A DNA stretch of 64,000 nt from Paramacrobiotus metropolitanus. Taxonomy: Eukaryota > Tardigrada > Eutardigrada > Parachela > Macrobiotidae. This document shows positions 23,112-34,254 of the stretch, one piece after another; position 1 is the stretch's first letter; every line of letters begins with the position of its first letter. The position numbers and the translations under genes were made by a program. The stretch lies in NCBI RefSeq assembly GCF_019649055.1, contig NW_026570306.1, positions 1 to 64,000 of the forward strand. Direction: 5' to 3'. The notes beneath the pieces are model-generated. The model made no database searches and had not been told where the DNA came from. It saw only the letters and a program-made list of their open reading frames with translations.

Positions 23112-26100
23112 ATGGAAAGCTGTAGTGGTCTACCGGAAGTTGGCCGTCGTTCTTTCGCTGCGGGGGATGTTGTCATGTCGTGTGATCCCTTCGTTTGGGC
23201 ACTGGAAGGCAGCGCCTACAAAACGCATTGTGCCTTCGGTTTTTCTAAGAGCAAGTCGTTGCGAACCTGTGCCGGGTGTCGTTTGCACCGCTACTGCAAT
23301 GTCTCCTGTCAGGTAAGAAAACAGGTCGCAGAAGCAACGGCAGCAGGATTCCCTACAGTGCTTTCGTAAACCTGTCTGCCTCTCTGAACACGGTCACACG
23401 AAAAACGGCTGAACGTTATTCATTTGTCTCCTGCAAAAACCTTCGAAAACCTGAAATATGTTTAATACAGCTTGTATGACTATGATAACTGCCTGTATGA
23501 CTGACTCTAGACTGCCGACTGGAAACTGGAGCACAAACTGGAGTGCGCCACACTGGCCAAGATGGGCACTGGAACGAAGGTGGAGCCGGTACGCCAGACG
23601 TCGGGCTGCGGAACAGTTTACAGCTTTAAACCCCCTCCGGAATTAGCCATAAAGATGGCTAATAAAGTCCGAGTAAGATGGCTTACTTTGCCACCCGTTT
23701 GTTTTGAGGCATTATGTTTGAAATGAGCACGACCATCCTCGGTTATGGAAGCAAGGAATCAAATAAATAAATCAATCAATAAAAAGGACATTTTTAAGAA
23801 AAAATAACCCTTTTGGTATTATTTATGGTTTCTGCACTTAGTGCACTAGCCAAGTCTTTTTTGCGCAGCATAAGTTGAACGCAGGTAATGTATTCTAACC
23901 CTGCACTTGAAGGAAATTTGTAGTGCAGCCACAGTGCTGCCACACGCACTTGTACGAGCCAATTCACCATTCACATACGCGGCTTGCAGCTAGTGCGTGT
24001 TTAAACGTGAATGGGTTGAATGTTTATCCGGCTATACAGCACCGTGTCGCTCATAGCGTACAAATTTCCTTCAAGTGCAGGGCTAGGGTACAGTATGTTC
24101 AGGTTTTTCGAATTTTTTTAACATGGTTGTGATGGGATGGCCATAATTGTGGACTTTTTGTGATCGCATTTGCTGCGGAACTCATTAGCAAAAAAAATTC
24201 AGAAGGTGCTAAATTTAATGTCAGAAAAAATAAGGCAGCATCTCAGCGATGTCCATAAGCTTTGCTTAGGCGCCTTTCCCTGCCGGCTGCCGCTGGCGGC
24301 AGGAATAGAATTTAAAAAGAGCAGCTGATTGCAAAATTATGAACAATAAACTGAAAGATGGTTGCAGTAGCCAAAAGGACGTGCAATGGGGTGACAATAG
24401 TCAAAAGAAAGTCCAGGGGGGGTGACAATAACCAGTTCCATTTTATTTATTAATACGTAATACATCTTTTTTCTTGGGCACACGATTGTTCGTACCTGTA
24501 ACTGTTCTGCCTTTATCTAAAGAGACGTCGTACAATACTTCTTGTTGACCACTTATTTCTAGCTGAACGCAACGGTAAATATCCCCGGCCAGGGACAGCG
24601 TCCAGCGCGGGAACTGGTGGACATGCTACCCCAGCATCCGGCGTTGCAGGATAAAGAGAGCCAGATTAAGGAGATGGGGTTCGTTCTTTCTGTAATTTGT
24701 TTTTCCTGCTTTTGTCGTGCTCCGTAATTTTTCGCGTAGGTTGCCGGTTGTAGACCCGGAATCGGGGATTCCTGTGGTGGATCTCCTGACCTATCACGCC
24801 ATTGTCGCCTACAGCACGCAGACCATCTACAGCTTGGCTAGTGGCAGTGCACCCATTGGGTTCGCCATATACCCGGTGACACCGCTATGCCACATGACGC
24901 CGGTGTGCTGGGATGTCAATGTGGTCATCAACTTCCGCGGTCGACGCCTGTTCATCCACGCTACGGAAGACATTCCCGTGTACACCGGGCTGAAGGATGT
25001 GAGTTAATTTTCTTCTCCGTTCACTTGCTGGGGAGATGCACATACACACTTTCCATCAGTTTGTGACCCTCTTCAAATGCCCACTGGTCGTTTTCGCATA
25101 CTTCCACCTTTAAGAATTTGTTTTCACAACAAAAGATAAATTCGTGCTAATGGAAAATACTTAAAAAGGTTCAAAATCTACTAAATCAAATTGGAAATAG
25201 TCGTTTGTAACGGTTACAGTCGTTGCTCTGGTAAAGCGTTGGTTTTTCTTACAGCTACGCTTCAGTGACGTACAACAGCAATATTTCACGACGTTAGACA
25301 GACGCCGAAACGATTTTCGGAAGGCTCACGGATATCCATGCATGTGCCGGAAATGTACCGACGAATATGTACGGTTGTCGACTGCGCAGCAGTAAAGTTT
25401 CCAATTTCAAGGTGTCCCTAATCGTGGTCAAAATGTGAGACGGTGTCTGTCGTTTTCACAGGATGCGGAAATTAATCCGCTGAAGTGCATAACGGCCGGA
25501 TGCCGCAACCGGATTCCCAGCGACAGTCGGGCGATGGCGGCGTGTACGGAATGCGGCGCCGTCAACGGAGAACGTCTCAAGCAATTTCGCCATTTCGTGC
25601 AGCGTTTCGTGGCCCTCAAGGCCCGCTATCCCACGCAGCCAGCCAAAAGCAAAGACCTGGGGATGGTGTTGTGTGCGGAGATGGACGCTGCCGGCATTTT
25701 GCAGCCGGATGCGCATTTCCGGTTTGTCTGCGGCTGGGAGCTGCCTCGCAAGTATTTCGCGGAGGACCGCTTTGAGGATGGCTGGAATATGACACAGGAA
25801 GTAGTCGTCTGTATGCGGCAAATATGCATTTTAAATTTATGATTTGTATTGTTTTGAGCTCTAGAGTAGTCTATTGCTTACGCGGTGTGTACGTATTTCG
25901 TTTTTTTTTTAAATTATGACTACCTCTACAAGATTGCGATTACGAAACACAAAGTCACGGCGCATCTGACGATGGTTTCTTTTTTTGCGGCTTCGAAAAG
26001 GTTTAGTATTTAATGGCTTTCATAAACTATTGCGCTAAATTGGCATTTTAGGAGCATCCATCCGAAGTACGATACGTACGGCGCTTTGTTGCTGGAGATT

Positions 26101-26361
26101 GCCACGATGTGTGCCGCTGAGGCTTTAGAGCAGCACGTGCTGGATAAAATTAAGAAGCTGTCGAAAGCGGCGAAGGAACGACTGGCAAAGCTGTCCACCG
26201 AAGTCTTTACCGTGCTGTTCGGATATTCACGGGCGGCCATTCACATCATGACAGTAGTGTATGGAGAGGGATCCGAAGAAGCTGTGGTCGCCAACAGACA
26301 ACTGGTTGGTATAACCAACCAGTCGCGAAGGATCGGGGCCATGCTTTGCTGCAATAAATGA
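23112..26361 (+). CDS. SMYD-like protein (MYND finger + SET), copy B
   Basis: Seven exons join in phase to 505 residues: 23112-23312, 23511-23672, 24563-24678, 24740-24998, 25255-25368, 25462-25817, 26052-26361. The last intron appears to use a GC donor (25818). Domains: MYND finger in exons 1-2 (about 47-80), split SET (about 160-246), post-SET Cys cluster PCMCRKC, then a helical C-terminal (TPR-like in the family). SMYDs transfer methyl from SAM to lysine. Two oddities: the second MYND cysteine is Gly (CAFG; copy A has CAYC), and the SET NHSCxPN signature is replaced by residues 210-215 CHMTPV, removing the usual SAM-contacting Asn. It may bind peptides without methylating. Copy A (13.6 kb) has the same exon lengths where preserved. 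Confidence 0.85.
23895..24092. mobile_element. MITE-like element in intron 2 of SMYD copy B
   Basis: About 190 bp with 24-bp terminal inverted repeats, CCCTGCACTTGAAGGAAATT and TGTA at the left, the reverse complement at the right (TACAAATTTCCTTCAAGTGC, AGGG), flanked on both sides by TA. Internal GC-rich dyads. It lies wholly within intron 23673-24562. Confidence 0.8.
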
Positions 26362-26459
26362 ACCGAAAGGTCACGGCGAAATTTAATAGTTACAGAATGC
26401 TTCTTCGGTCTAAACGAATTCGCCAGCGCAACCTTTACGTTACGTACGAGAGCGTGCAA

Positions 26460-26835
26460 TTTCATTTTTCAAGTTGGAAAGCGGTTTTTCAAGTTCGCTG
26501 TATTCTGCATCAGTTTCAGTAAATGCAAGGAACTCACTTCTTTCGCTGGAATTTTTGTTTTACGGGTTTCGTTCTTCTGATTTTTGATTTCGTAACATCT
26601 AAAAGCGCAAAATCTTCTTGGTTGCTTCGGGAAAATCTTCTTACCATGGCACATAGGGGTATGGAGAGCCGACCACGCCAGTTCGGCTTGACATCGGTTC
26701 GAAATTTCGTTCAGTGCGATCGAAATTTTTTTCCGTTTCTTGAGGCATCGAGTTGGGACTTTGAAAATTTTCAACTTTTTCGCTGTTCCACTACCACATA
26801 CCAGTAAACTACTGTAGCGGAATTCTCATTAGTTT
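26460..26835 (-). repeat. Interspersed repeat, copy 1
   Basis: About 26655-26815 is closely similar, in reverse complement, to 59675-59830, including AAAATTTTCAAAGTCCCAAC and CGATGCCTCAAGAAACGG. The short frames it contains are a by-product of the repeat. Confidence 0.75.
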
Positions 26836-27416
26836 TTTAGTGGAACCCGTGTTTACATATTTTTGCTGACGAAATCCAGACTAATTAATATCTATTTGTA
26901 CTAGAAACGCAATATTGTAAATTCATCTGCTTCATTACTGTAGCGTGTTCATGGAATAAATCATATTTTTTTGAGAAATATGAGATTTGATTGGTCACTG
27001 ATTGCTTTGTGTGATCCGGCGGATTATACTGAGGTCCTTTGATCGAACGTAGAGTTCTGCGTTGGTTCCCGATATATTATTGGTAGGAATCACTATGGTT
27101 CCCGATATTAATGGTGCGAGCCACATTTAGCGCTAGACAACGGACGCTTTAAGGTAAAGTAAAACTGAAGAGATAGCGAATTTTATTAAATTAACTGTTA
27201 AATGCAATTGATCACTTTTGGTAATGCGTTGTGTTGACTTAGGTGAATAGCGATAGGAATTAAGAAGCATGACACTATGTTGTTTTGTACAAATCATTTA
27301 TTTTTTCCTCCTTCCGTAGCATTCAAAAATCATGCTTAAAAAAAATTGAGGCAGCAGGATTAAAAAGTATTTAAAATAATAATAATTCCCGCAGGTAAAA
27401 ATGATTAGTATCAGTC

Positions 27417-27434
27417 TAACCACCGTGTCACCAC
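27417..27434 (-). promoter_or_regulatory. Copy of the recurrent 18-bp element
   Basis: Minus strand GTGGTGACACGGTGGTTA, one of about 17 matches to GTGGTGAYAYNNTGGYAA between 27 and 59.5 kb. It lies about 95 bp beyond the stop of the winged-helix gene. Confidence 0.5.
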
Positions 27435-27528
27435 ATGCAAGTAAACATAGGGAATTCAGCGCATGAGATAGAAATATAAGACTTATCATTATCAGCATCG
27501 TGCTTTAAAAGTTTGAGCGAATAAGGTT

Positions 27529-28813
27529 TTATTTTCCCAATTGTTTGGATATACTGAGATACTGGAGACAGGAGGGCAGCGATTTATTTTCGTGGCAGCC
27601 ATGGCGCTGAAGGTGTTCGGAGATTTTGGCAAATTGCTTTGAGCGGAAGCTGCACTTATTGCACTGGACCATTTTCCCTTTCACAATGCGGTGATGGTCA
27701 GCACTCAGAGTATGCAGAATTAGATGAGACTTTTTATTGGTAGAGTATCTGCAGGGCTCGCAATGGTGTTTGGCGTGACGCTGTTCCTTACGGCGGTTGT
27801 TTTGTGGAGAACGGAAGGTTGGTTCAATGTTTTGCTCCTTGTTGACAATGCTAGTTTGGGATGCACGTTTGCCCTTGGGTCGACCGCGTTTTCGTTTAAT
27901 GGGCGCAGAATCGACGACGGCAGCAGATAATGTATGACAAGCAAGCGGTTGCAGAGTGGCAAGAACAGCGTCGTCCGTCTTGGTGTGGATCTGGTTGGTA
28001 GCATTGTGCGAAGAGCAGTGGATGTAGCGCTGGGAAGGAGATAGCCGAAGGCAGTTTCTTTGTAGGAGTCTGTCCAAGGCGTGCAGAATTTCATCGTGCA
28101 AGTGGTCAGTTTGCACACTTAAAAGATAAAATTTGCAAATAAGCTCAAGCAAGATTAACCAGTTATCACATAGTTGTATTGACATTTTTAGTTTATCAAA
28201 ATTTCGTTAAAATCGATTGATTACCGCATAATGCTAATTTGAACCGTATTTGTATAAAGTGCTCTAAATAAATTGTCAAATGGCAATTATTCATATTCTA
28301 TACTAATGTAAGAATTTCGGATAGTTCTGACTTTATAAGGTTGATGGTGTAAATGTCGATCCGCGTAACTTACTTGTAGGAATACCGAATGTATCGTTCA
28401 GTCTCCATCAGGGATGATCCCACTGGGTCTCCTATTTCCCGGACAGCTGATTTTACTGCTCGCAGTACGCAACCCTTGATGTTTCCGTCGCAGATCACAA
28501 ACGTTCGCAAACTTCGCAAACTGTCCGGATCCTTGTAGCACTGGAGTCCTTCAGTGTATACAAGTAATAGCACGCCATTTGTTGTAGCTAAATCTAGCTC
28601 TGTCCGAATTAGGGAGTCATCGTGGATATTGTGATACATTCTAAGTGTCTGAACGATACGGTCAAAGCCAGGCCGCTGCTTTTGCGATTTTATACGCCGA
28701 ATAGCTTCCTTGAATACGTGCAACAGTGAACAAGATTCTGGATTCTGTGGTTCCTTAGATTTGTCGGAGTTTACAAGGAATATGTTTCCGTTTTGCAGCT
28801 CAGTGCTGTTCAT
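27529..28813 (-). CDS. Winged-helix (KAT6/SAMD1 type) + H15-like + AT-hook + C2H2 protein
   Basis: Two exons, 28813-28374 and 28117-27529, join in phase (donor GTAAGTT, acceptor TTTTAAG) to 342 residues. Residues about 30-92 match the SAMD1/KAT6 N-terminal winged helix (EAIRRIKSQKQRPGFDRIV ... GLQCYKDPD), known to bind unmethylated CpG DNA. Residues about 108-146 (VKSAVREI...GSSLMETERYI) resemble the H15 linker-histone fold that follows it in KAT6 proteins. Exon 2 adds an AT-hook (KRKRGRPKGKR, about 219) and two C2H2 fingers (CEPCRYSTNK...H; CNKCSFRSKQ...H). No acetyltransferase domain is present, so this is a stand-alone DNA/nucleosome-binding nuclear protein, probably a regulator. The exon join is inferred; the two parts could be separate genes. 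Confidence 0.65.
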
Positions 28814-29577
28814 CTTTGCATATAAAAGCTGCGGAAGTATAAGAAAAAGAATGAATTTCTTTAACAGAAAATAGGGAAATATATTTATTCAAAAAATGTG
28901 TCACGTATTACGAGCTTTGTGCAAAAATGTCTGTGTGCAGGCATATGTAACCAAGTTGTGACTTGAGCGTTCGGTCTTCGTCCTATTGGATCACAATGGG
29001 GCAGTACGTACTGTTGACTGTCATATAATTAATACGTACTGCGTGCTATGCATACTCAGCAAGGGTGCCTGGTGATGTGCACTCAGTGTGAACAAAGTTT
29101 TTGTAAATTCCCGGTCATTGTGCCAATCGGCGAATTAAGTGAATCTGCAGTGCGGATAATTCTTTTTTGAATTACTTTTATATTTCCTTCCTTGTTTAGA
29201 GGTAGCAAATGAAGGTCTGCTGTGGTGGCACATTTTGACATTTGGTTTGTATTTCATAAGAGAAAAGATTGGGGGTTTGTTTTTTTTTGATATACTAATA
29301 GCTTACATCTTTGGATTTGGAATAATGGATATCGCAGCGGGTGCGGAAATGTATAAGTTTAAGAAATATTCGACAGTAATATACGCTTCCGTGTTGAAGG
29401 TGGGGTGCTCCGCGTTCTGATCTAGCGCCAAAGTCGTGTACGCCAGGCAAGGAGATTCATTTGGGCGTTGTTTTATTGTACGATTTAAGGTAACTTACCT
29501 CATTGTATAGAGATTCCTGTTTTCAAAGGTTGATCGGTTTTAATTTAATCGTTGAGCATGTTTTTTCATTTGATAGC

Positions 29578-31353
29578 ATGAAGGCGGGAAAAAACAAATT
29601 CGGGAAAGAGGTTCTGGAGAAGCTGGAGCTGGTATGTGCAAGCATTTTTTTGAATTCATTTTTGTTGAATTTAGCTATTTTTTGCGTATTTTATTACAAA
29701 ATAAAGCCACTGTAAAATGCATGTAGGTTATCTACAAATTTATGCTTTCATTTAATGTTTGTAATTTCAGTTTTTCTACGCATATGTGCGGAGATTGAAT
29801 TTGCGTATTTTGATAAAGGGATAATAGGATAAGATTAAATGGTGCTTAATTATAGGTGAAATCAAAAAAGAATATGACTTTGGAAGTTGATCCTTTCACT
29901 ATTAATGCCAGAGACGTGTCCGAGTTTGTATTAAACGAAGTTCGTTTGACGGAGGAAGACGTGAAGGTATCAGCTTGTTCTAGAATATTAAAAAAGGATG
30001 TCCATAATTTTTTGTTACGCGAAATCTGTGGCATATAATTAAGATTATTGAATGCTTTCAGATGATTCTTATCGAGGGAAAACAAGCCGTTTCGGACAGC
30101 ACAATGATATCGGAGTTAATTAGTCGGGGCGCACTCAAGCAGGCACTGTTTGTTCATTCGAATAGTTATTTAATAATGACCTTCAAGTCTGAGACTCGCG
30201 ACTTTGAGTATAATATTCGGGTTTTGTGTCAATACTAGTTTTAGGGCACTGTAGTTTTGCGCTTTGTAAATTCTGTCCTTTTATTTGCAGATCGGACAGA
30301 CTTACTTTGTGGAATACCTTATTCTGCCCTTTCCAGAGCTGGTCAACTCGGAAGCAGACTTGCACATTATTTTGAACAGCCTTGTCGGAGAATTGTACGC
30401 GGAAGAAAGCGATGTTATTCCAGCGGGAAAACCGTCGGTCAACTGTACGATGATCTTGAGTTCCACCAGTCCAATTGAGCAGACAATTCAACCGGAGATT
30501 GCAACCATAGGGTTATCAGTAGTCAACAACCTGGACACCTCAAAGGGGATTTCGGCAGCCGGTAGCGACTCTGATCGTATCCGTTTGGGGATTGAAGTCG
30601 ATCTGAAAGTCGAGGCAAACGACGACTTTCGGTCAACAATTTGGATAGTACGGATTCTGCTCCCGTTCCCATCGTATCAACATTTTCAGTTGCCAGAAAG
30701 AAAGAACCAAAGAACAAGCGGATGAAGCTTTTGACACCTAGTATGGCAGTGGCGCCTGCTTGTATTGCCTCAGGAGGAAATTTTGTGGAACATCGTGGAA
30801 TGCTAACTTCCGCGCTGGCGCTTCCAAACGGACAATGCGGTGCAAGTGCGCAAAGTGAGAATGTCATCATGGCTTTTTATTGAGTCTGATTGTCCAATTA
30901 TGCTTTTATTTTATTAGACCGTTGTCTGAACATACCTGTTCCGCGTACATTGCCACCGATGAATAGTAAGGACGTCTTTATGGAAAACAGAGCCTTACAG
31001 TCAATGCCGCCGGCTAACAGTGGTCAGTGGGTTCTTACATCTCGAGAACTTGCGTTAATGTCGCAGTTGGTGGTCGGGCACCGCAAAGTCACAATAACTT
31101 TTGACGACGGCGACGGCAAGTCCAAAACAGTATGTGTAGACAATTGCTCATGATGATTAGATCTCATTGGCTCAATGTGTCCATTTGTCTGCATTTCGGG
31201 TCGATTAATGTTTCCTTTATTCGCGAAATGTCGGTTACTTTTTTCGGTTGTCTAAGTACTTTTGGATTGGCATCTTATTTTCAGTGCCGATTTCTCTTGC
31301 TGTATTCAATAACTTCATACAAGTGGCAATGTTCGTGGGTGTTTGCTGCTTGA
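29578..31353 (+). CDS. Multi-exon gene of unknown function
   Basis: Exons supported by splice sites and phase: 29578-29631 (MKAGKNKFGKEVLEKLEL), 29856-29966, 30062-30142 (followed by a GC donor), an exon from 30291 (IGQTYFVEYLILPFPELV), 30918-31129, and a last exon 31285-31353 ending in TGA. AATAAA follows at about 31410. The large central exon is a puzzle: the frame open from 30291 must change to another frame after about 30595 (RLSVNNLDSTDSAPVP) before a GTGAGA donor at 30855. Neither a good intron nor a single obvious indel explains it. The sequence includes a nearby near-duplicate, LSVVNNLDT / LSVNNLDST. Acidic, beta-rich segments (HRKVTITFDDGDGKSK) but no recognised domain. Confidence 0.55.
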
Positions 31354-32037
31354 GTAAATTTTCGGTTTTACTACATCAGATTACCTCTGTTTATGGTTTC
31401 TTGATTCTGTCAATAAAACCTTGAGAGAGAATGCGGAATGTCAAAAGCATCAGATGACACGGACGGTGAAGTAATATGGAACGCACAATATAGAAAGTTT
31501 TCAAAACATTCAAGGTTAAATTCAGAAACAATGCTCGTATTATTGTTACCGGATTTAAATTATTCGACATAGTTGAAAATGTGAAAACGCAAGCGATTAT
31601 GCACAGAATCAAAGACAAACATCAAGCGTTTGTTTGGCTTTATGCTTCCAGTTTTTGTCAATTATCTGCAGCTTTTAAGTGAGTGCTATCGCTCGATAAT
31701 GTTATGATTTATGACATGGACAAAACGGAAATAAGAAAGGGGTGTGGCTGATCTAAAGGAGCAATTGGCTATGTAGTAGTAATTGCTTATCGCTTGTTGC
31801 GCAATACACAGTCTGCGGACCTGAGATGCCATTCAGTTGTTAGTCTAACTGGGTTTGGAAACAAACAATTAGTTATGCGGGTTCATATTTGCTGGTATAC
31901 ATTGTGATTCTTTAACGTTTTTAACTGCTTTTCAAGTAGTTCTTGAATCTGTTTAAATTCTTCGTGGTACAGATTGGATTACTGCGCTTGCAAAGAGGAT
32001 TTGGTTTGGAAGAGAAAAAGAAGAGAGGTTCAGAAAG

Positions 32038-33198
32038 ATGATGCGACCGTTTAGCTATCGTGACGGAGATGGAGTTTTGCGTGAGTTAAAATGCTTTGGT
32101 GCCTTGCGTGCAAATTACAAATGATGGTTGTGATGAATGTTCTTCAAACTAACACATTTTTACAGGAACGGGACTAAATTCCGTGAAACAGCCACGTATT
32201 ATCGATATTTCGGAGAAGAATCTAAAGATCTCAGGATACACACAAATTCGTATTGTGTGTAAAAACACACTGTACGCGGTATAAATGCGATTTTAATCCA
32301 GATTTAATATAGCTGTAATGGGAGTACCTGTCGTTGCATTTGCAGCGAGTGTAAAGGCCAAAAACTGGACTCCCACCTGCACGAATCCATCAAGAAGGTG
32401 AGATATGTATTTGGTTTCAGCTTATTTTAAACGGACGCTTTTCGAAAGAAACAGTAATTGTACTCTCTGTTTTATTTTTTGTTTTTGCTTTTGGGATACA
32501 TGTCATCTATAAAGATTAGCATTGGTAATTTAACAGTTATTGTGTTTATTGACAAAACGAACTTCTTTACTGAAATTCTAAAATTAGCACCAAAAATAAT
32601 ACTATGCATTCTGCTGAATAACAGCTCCAATCTCGCCATCTGGTCACATTGTGCGATAATCGATTGACTGTGGAAGAGCTATCGGAGGACCTCAGAGAAC
32701 GTTATCAATTAGGAGGAGCGAAAATGGTATGTGGGCATCTTGTATAACAAATTCTTTAAAACGGATAAATTCGGTAATTTGTTTTTTTATCAGGAATTTA
32801 AGAAAAACGATGAAACACTGAAAAGTTCAGAGACTATTCAAGATTGGGTCAACTGTATGAAGTGGAAAAAGGTCAGTTTCTTTTATTGCATGGCAAGTTA
32901 ATTACTGCATATTTGATCTCTTAATAATTTACTTAAGATAAAAATATTCCATTATTTTGCGTGCTTTCGTGTTTTTTTGTTGATCAGCAAAAATTTTTTA
33001 AATTTAAAGGAACCCGGATTGTACGGAGAGGTCTGTTACAGTGTCGATTTGGAGATTTGCGCTGCTGGTGGACGCCCTCCTGTTATTCCAAGTTTTTCTG
33101 AACTGTTAGAAAGTGTGGCTGATAAAAACATCAAGCGCATAGTTGTGGAAATCGGTTTCGAAGACGGCACAAAAATGGTCATCACTGGACAGTTTTAG
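32038..33198 (+). CDS. Small multi-exon gene of unknown function
   Basis: Six exons join without a break: 32038-32080, 32166-32271, 32346-32397, 32625-32726, 32794-32871 and 33010-33198, giving 189 residues if the ATG pair at 32038/32041 is the start. The open frame reaches back to an acceptor at 31972, so a longer N-terminus is possible. Features: ECKGQKLDSHLHESIKK with Cys/His, a charged helical middle (LTVEELSEDLRERYQL), and a C-terminal strand-turn-strand IKRIVVEIGFEDGTKMVITG that resembles HRKVTITFDDGDGKSK in the gene just upstream. The pair may therefore be tandem relatives. No family recognised. Confidence 0.6.
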
Positions 33199-33820
33199 TA
33201 GACTTAAGGTACAATCAAATTTGGTTATCTAAAAAATTGGTTGTGTGTTGTCAAAATTTTAATCTGTTGGCCAACACTAAGAATCCGATAATTTTTATAC
33301 ATCGCAGTGCTTACAAATAGTCGTGTTGCTGATATAGTGTAATGCAAGTTTTCAAGATTCGGCAAATTATGGTTTTGGTTTCTGATCTTTGTTGTTTGCA
33401 GTGGATTCCAGTTACCCAAACGGAACATTTCTGTGCTGAAATTATTCTTCTAATCTTAATGGCCTTTTACTCTTTTTATTTGTATAAGATTGTAACACTT
33501 TATGTTACTCTGTATCATAAAAATAGATTTTTGGGTATGTTCGTGAACTAAAAATATTGATGGAAATGTGTTCAGCCTTCAGCGTTCTAATTCAAGGTTA
33601 TATTAATATGGCTTCCTAATTTTGCATTTTGGATGACAAGTATATTGCTTGCAACCGTTTTTATTTGTCATTTCATATAACGTGCTGTACGAAGTAAAAT
33701 TGATCCACTCTTATGTAATAGCCAGTAATGCTTCGTAGTCTTTGATTTCGAGTTACAAACAAAAAAATCGAAGCATAAACGGAGTTTTTCAGATTTATAT
33801 AAACAAATATAAAATAGCTT

Positions 33821-33875
33821 TTCACCGTCGTGTCACCACACAGTGATAGTAGGTGTTTCTCCTTCGTATCACCAC
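33821..33875 (-). promoter_or_regulatory. Two copies of the recurrent 18-bp element
   Basis: Minus-strand GTGGTGACACGACGGTGAA (33839-33821) and GTGGTGATACGAAGGAG (33875-33859), spaced 36 bp, about 400 bp upstream of the plus-strand gene at 34255. Confidence 0.5.
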
Positions 33876-34254
33876 TTGTGTTTCCGCTCTCGGGGAGCAC
33901 GTATGCTGGAGCCGAACTGAAATGAATTCAGTATCCTGGTTCTTAAATTTCAGTGGCTGTTTACCACCAGTTGCAGTATCTTCAAAGTTTTGATTGGTTA
34001 CACTTTCTTCAGCGTTTTCCCTTGTTGCCCAGGCAGTGCACAGTACGTGATTTTGGGCATTTTGCTGTAGAACTCAAATTTTCTAGAAACTGGATTTATT
34101 TTGGCGATATCATCGTTGAGTGATTTTTTGCGCTATCATTGTTGAATGTTGTTTTAGTGGCTGATCATTTGCTTTTTACGCAAATAAGGTTTATGTATGT
34201 AAAAAGGGACGGTTAAACACAATTCGTTGAATACTGGAAAACTGACATGATCCT

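Noticed and set aside
26469-26807. Frames similar to one at 59625-59936
   Set aside because: The similarity is that of an interspersed repeat, continuing outside the frames and without coding constraint.
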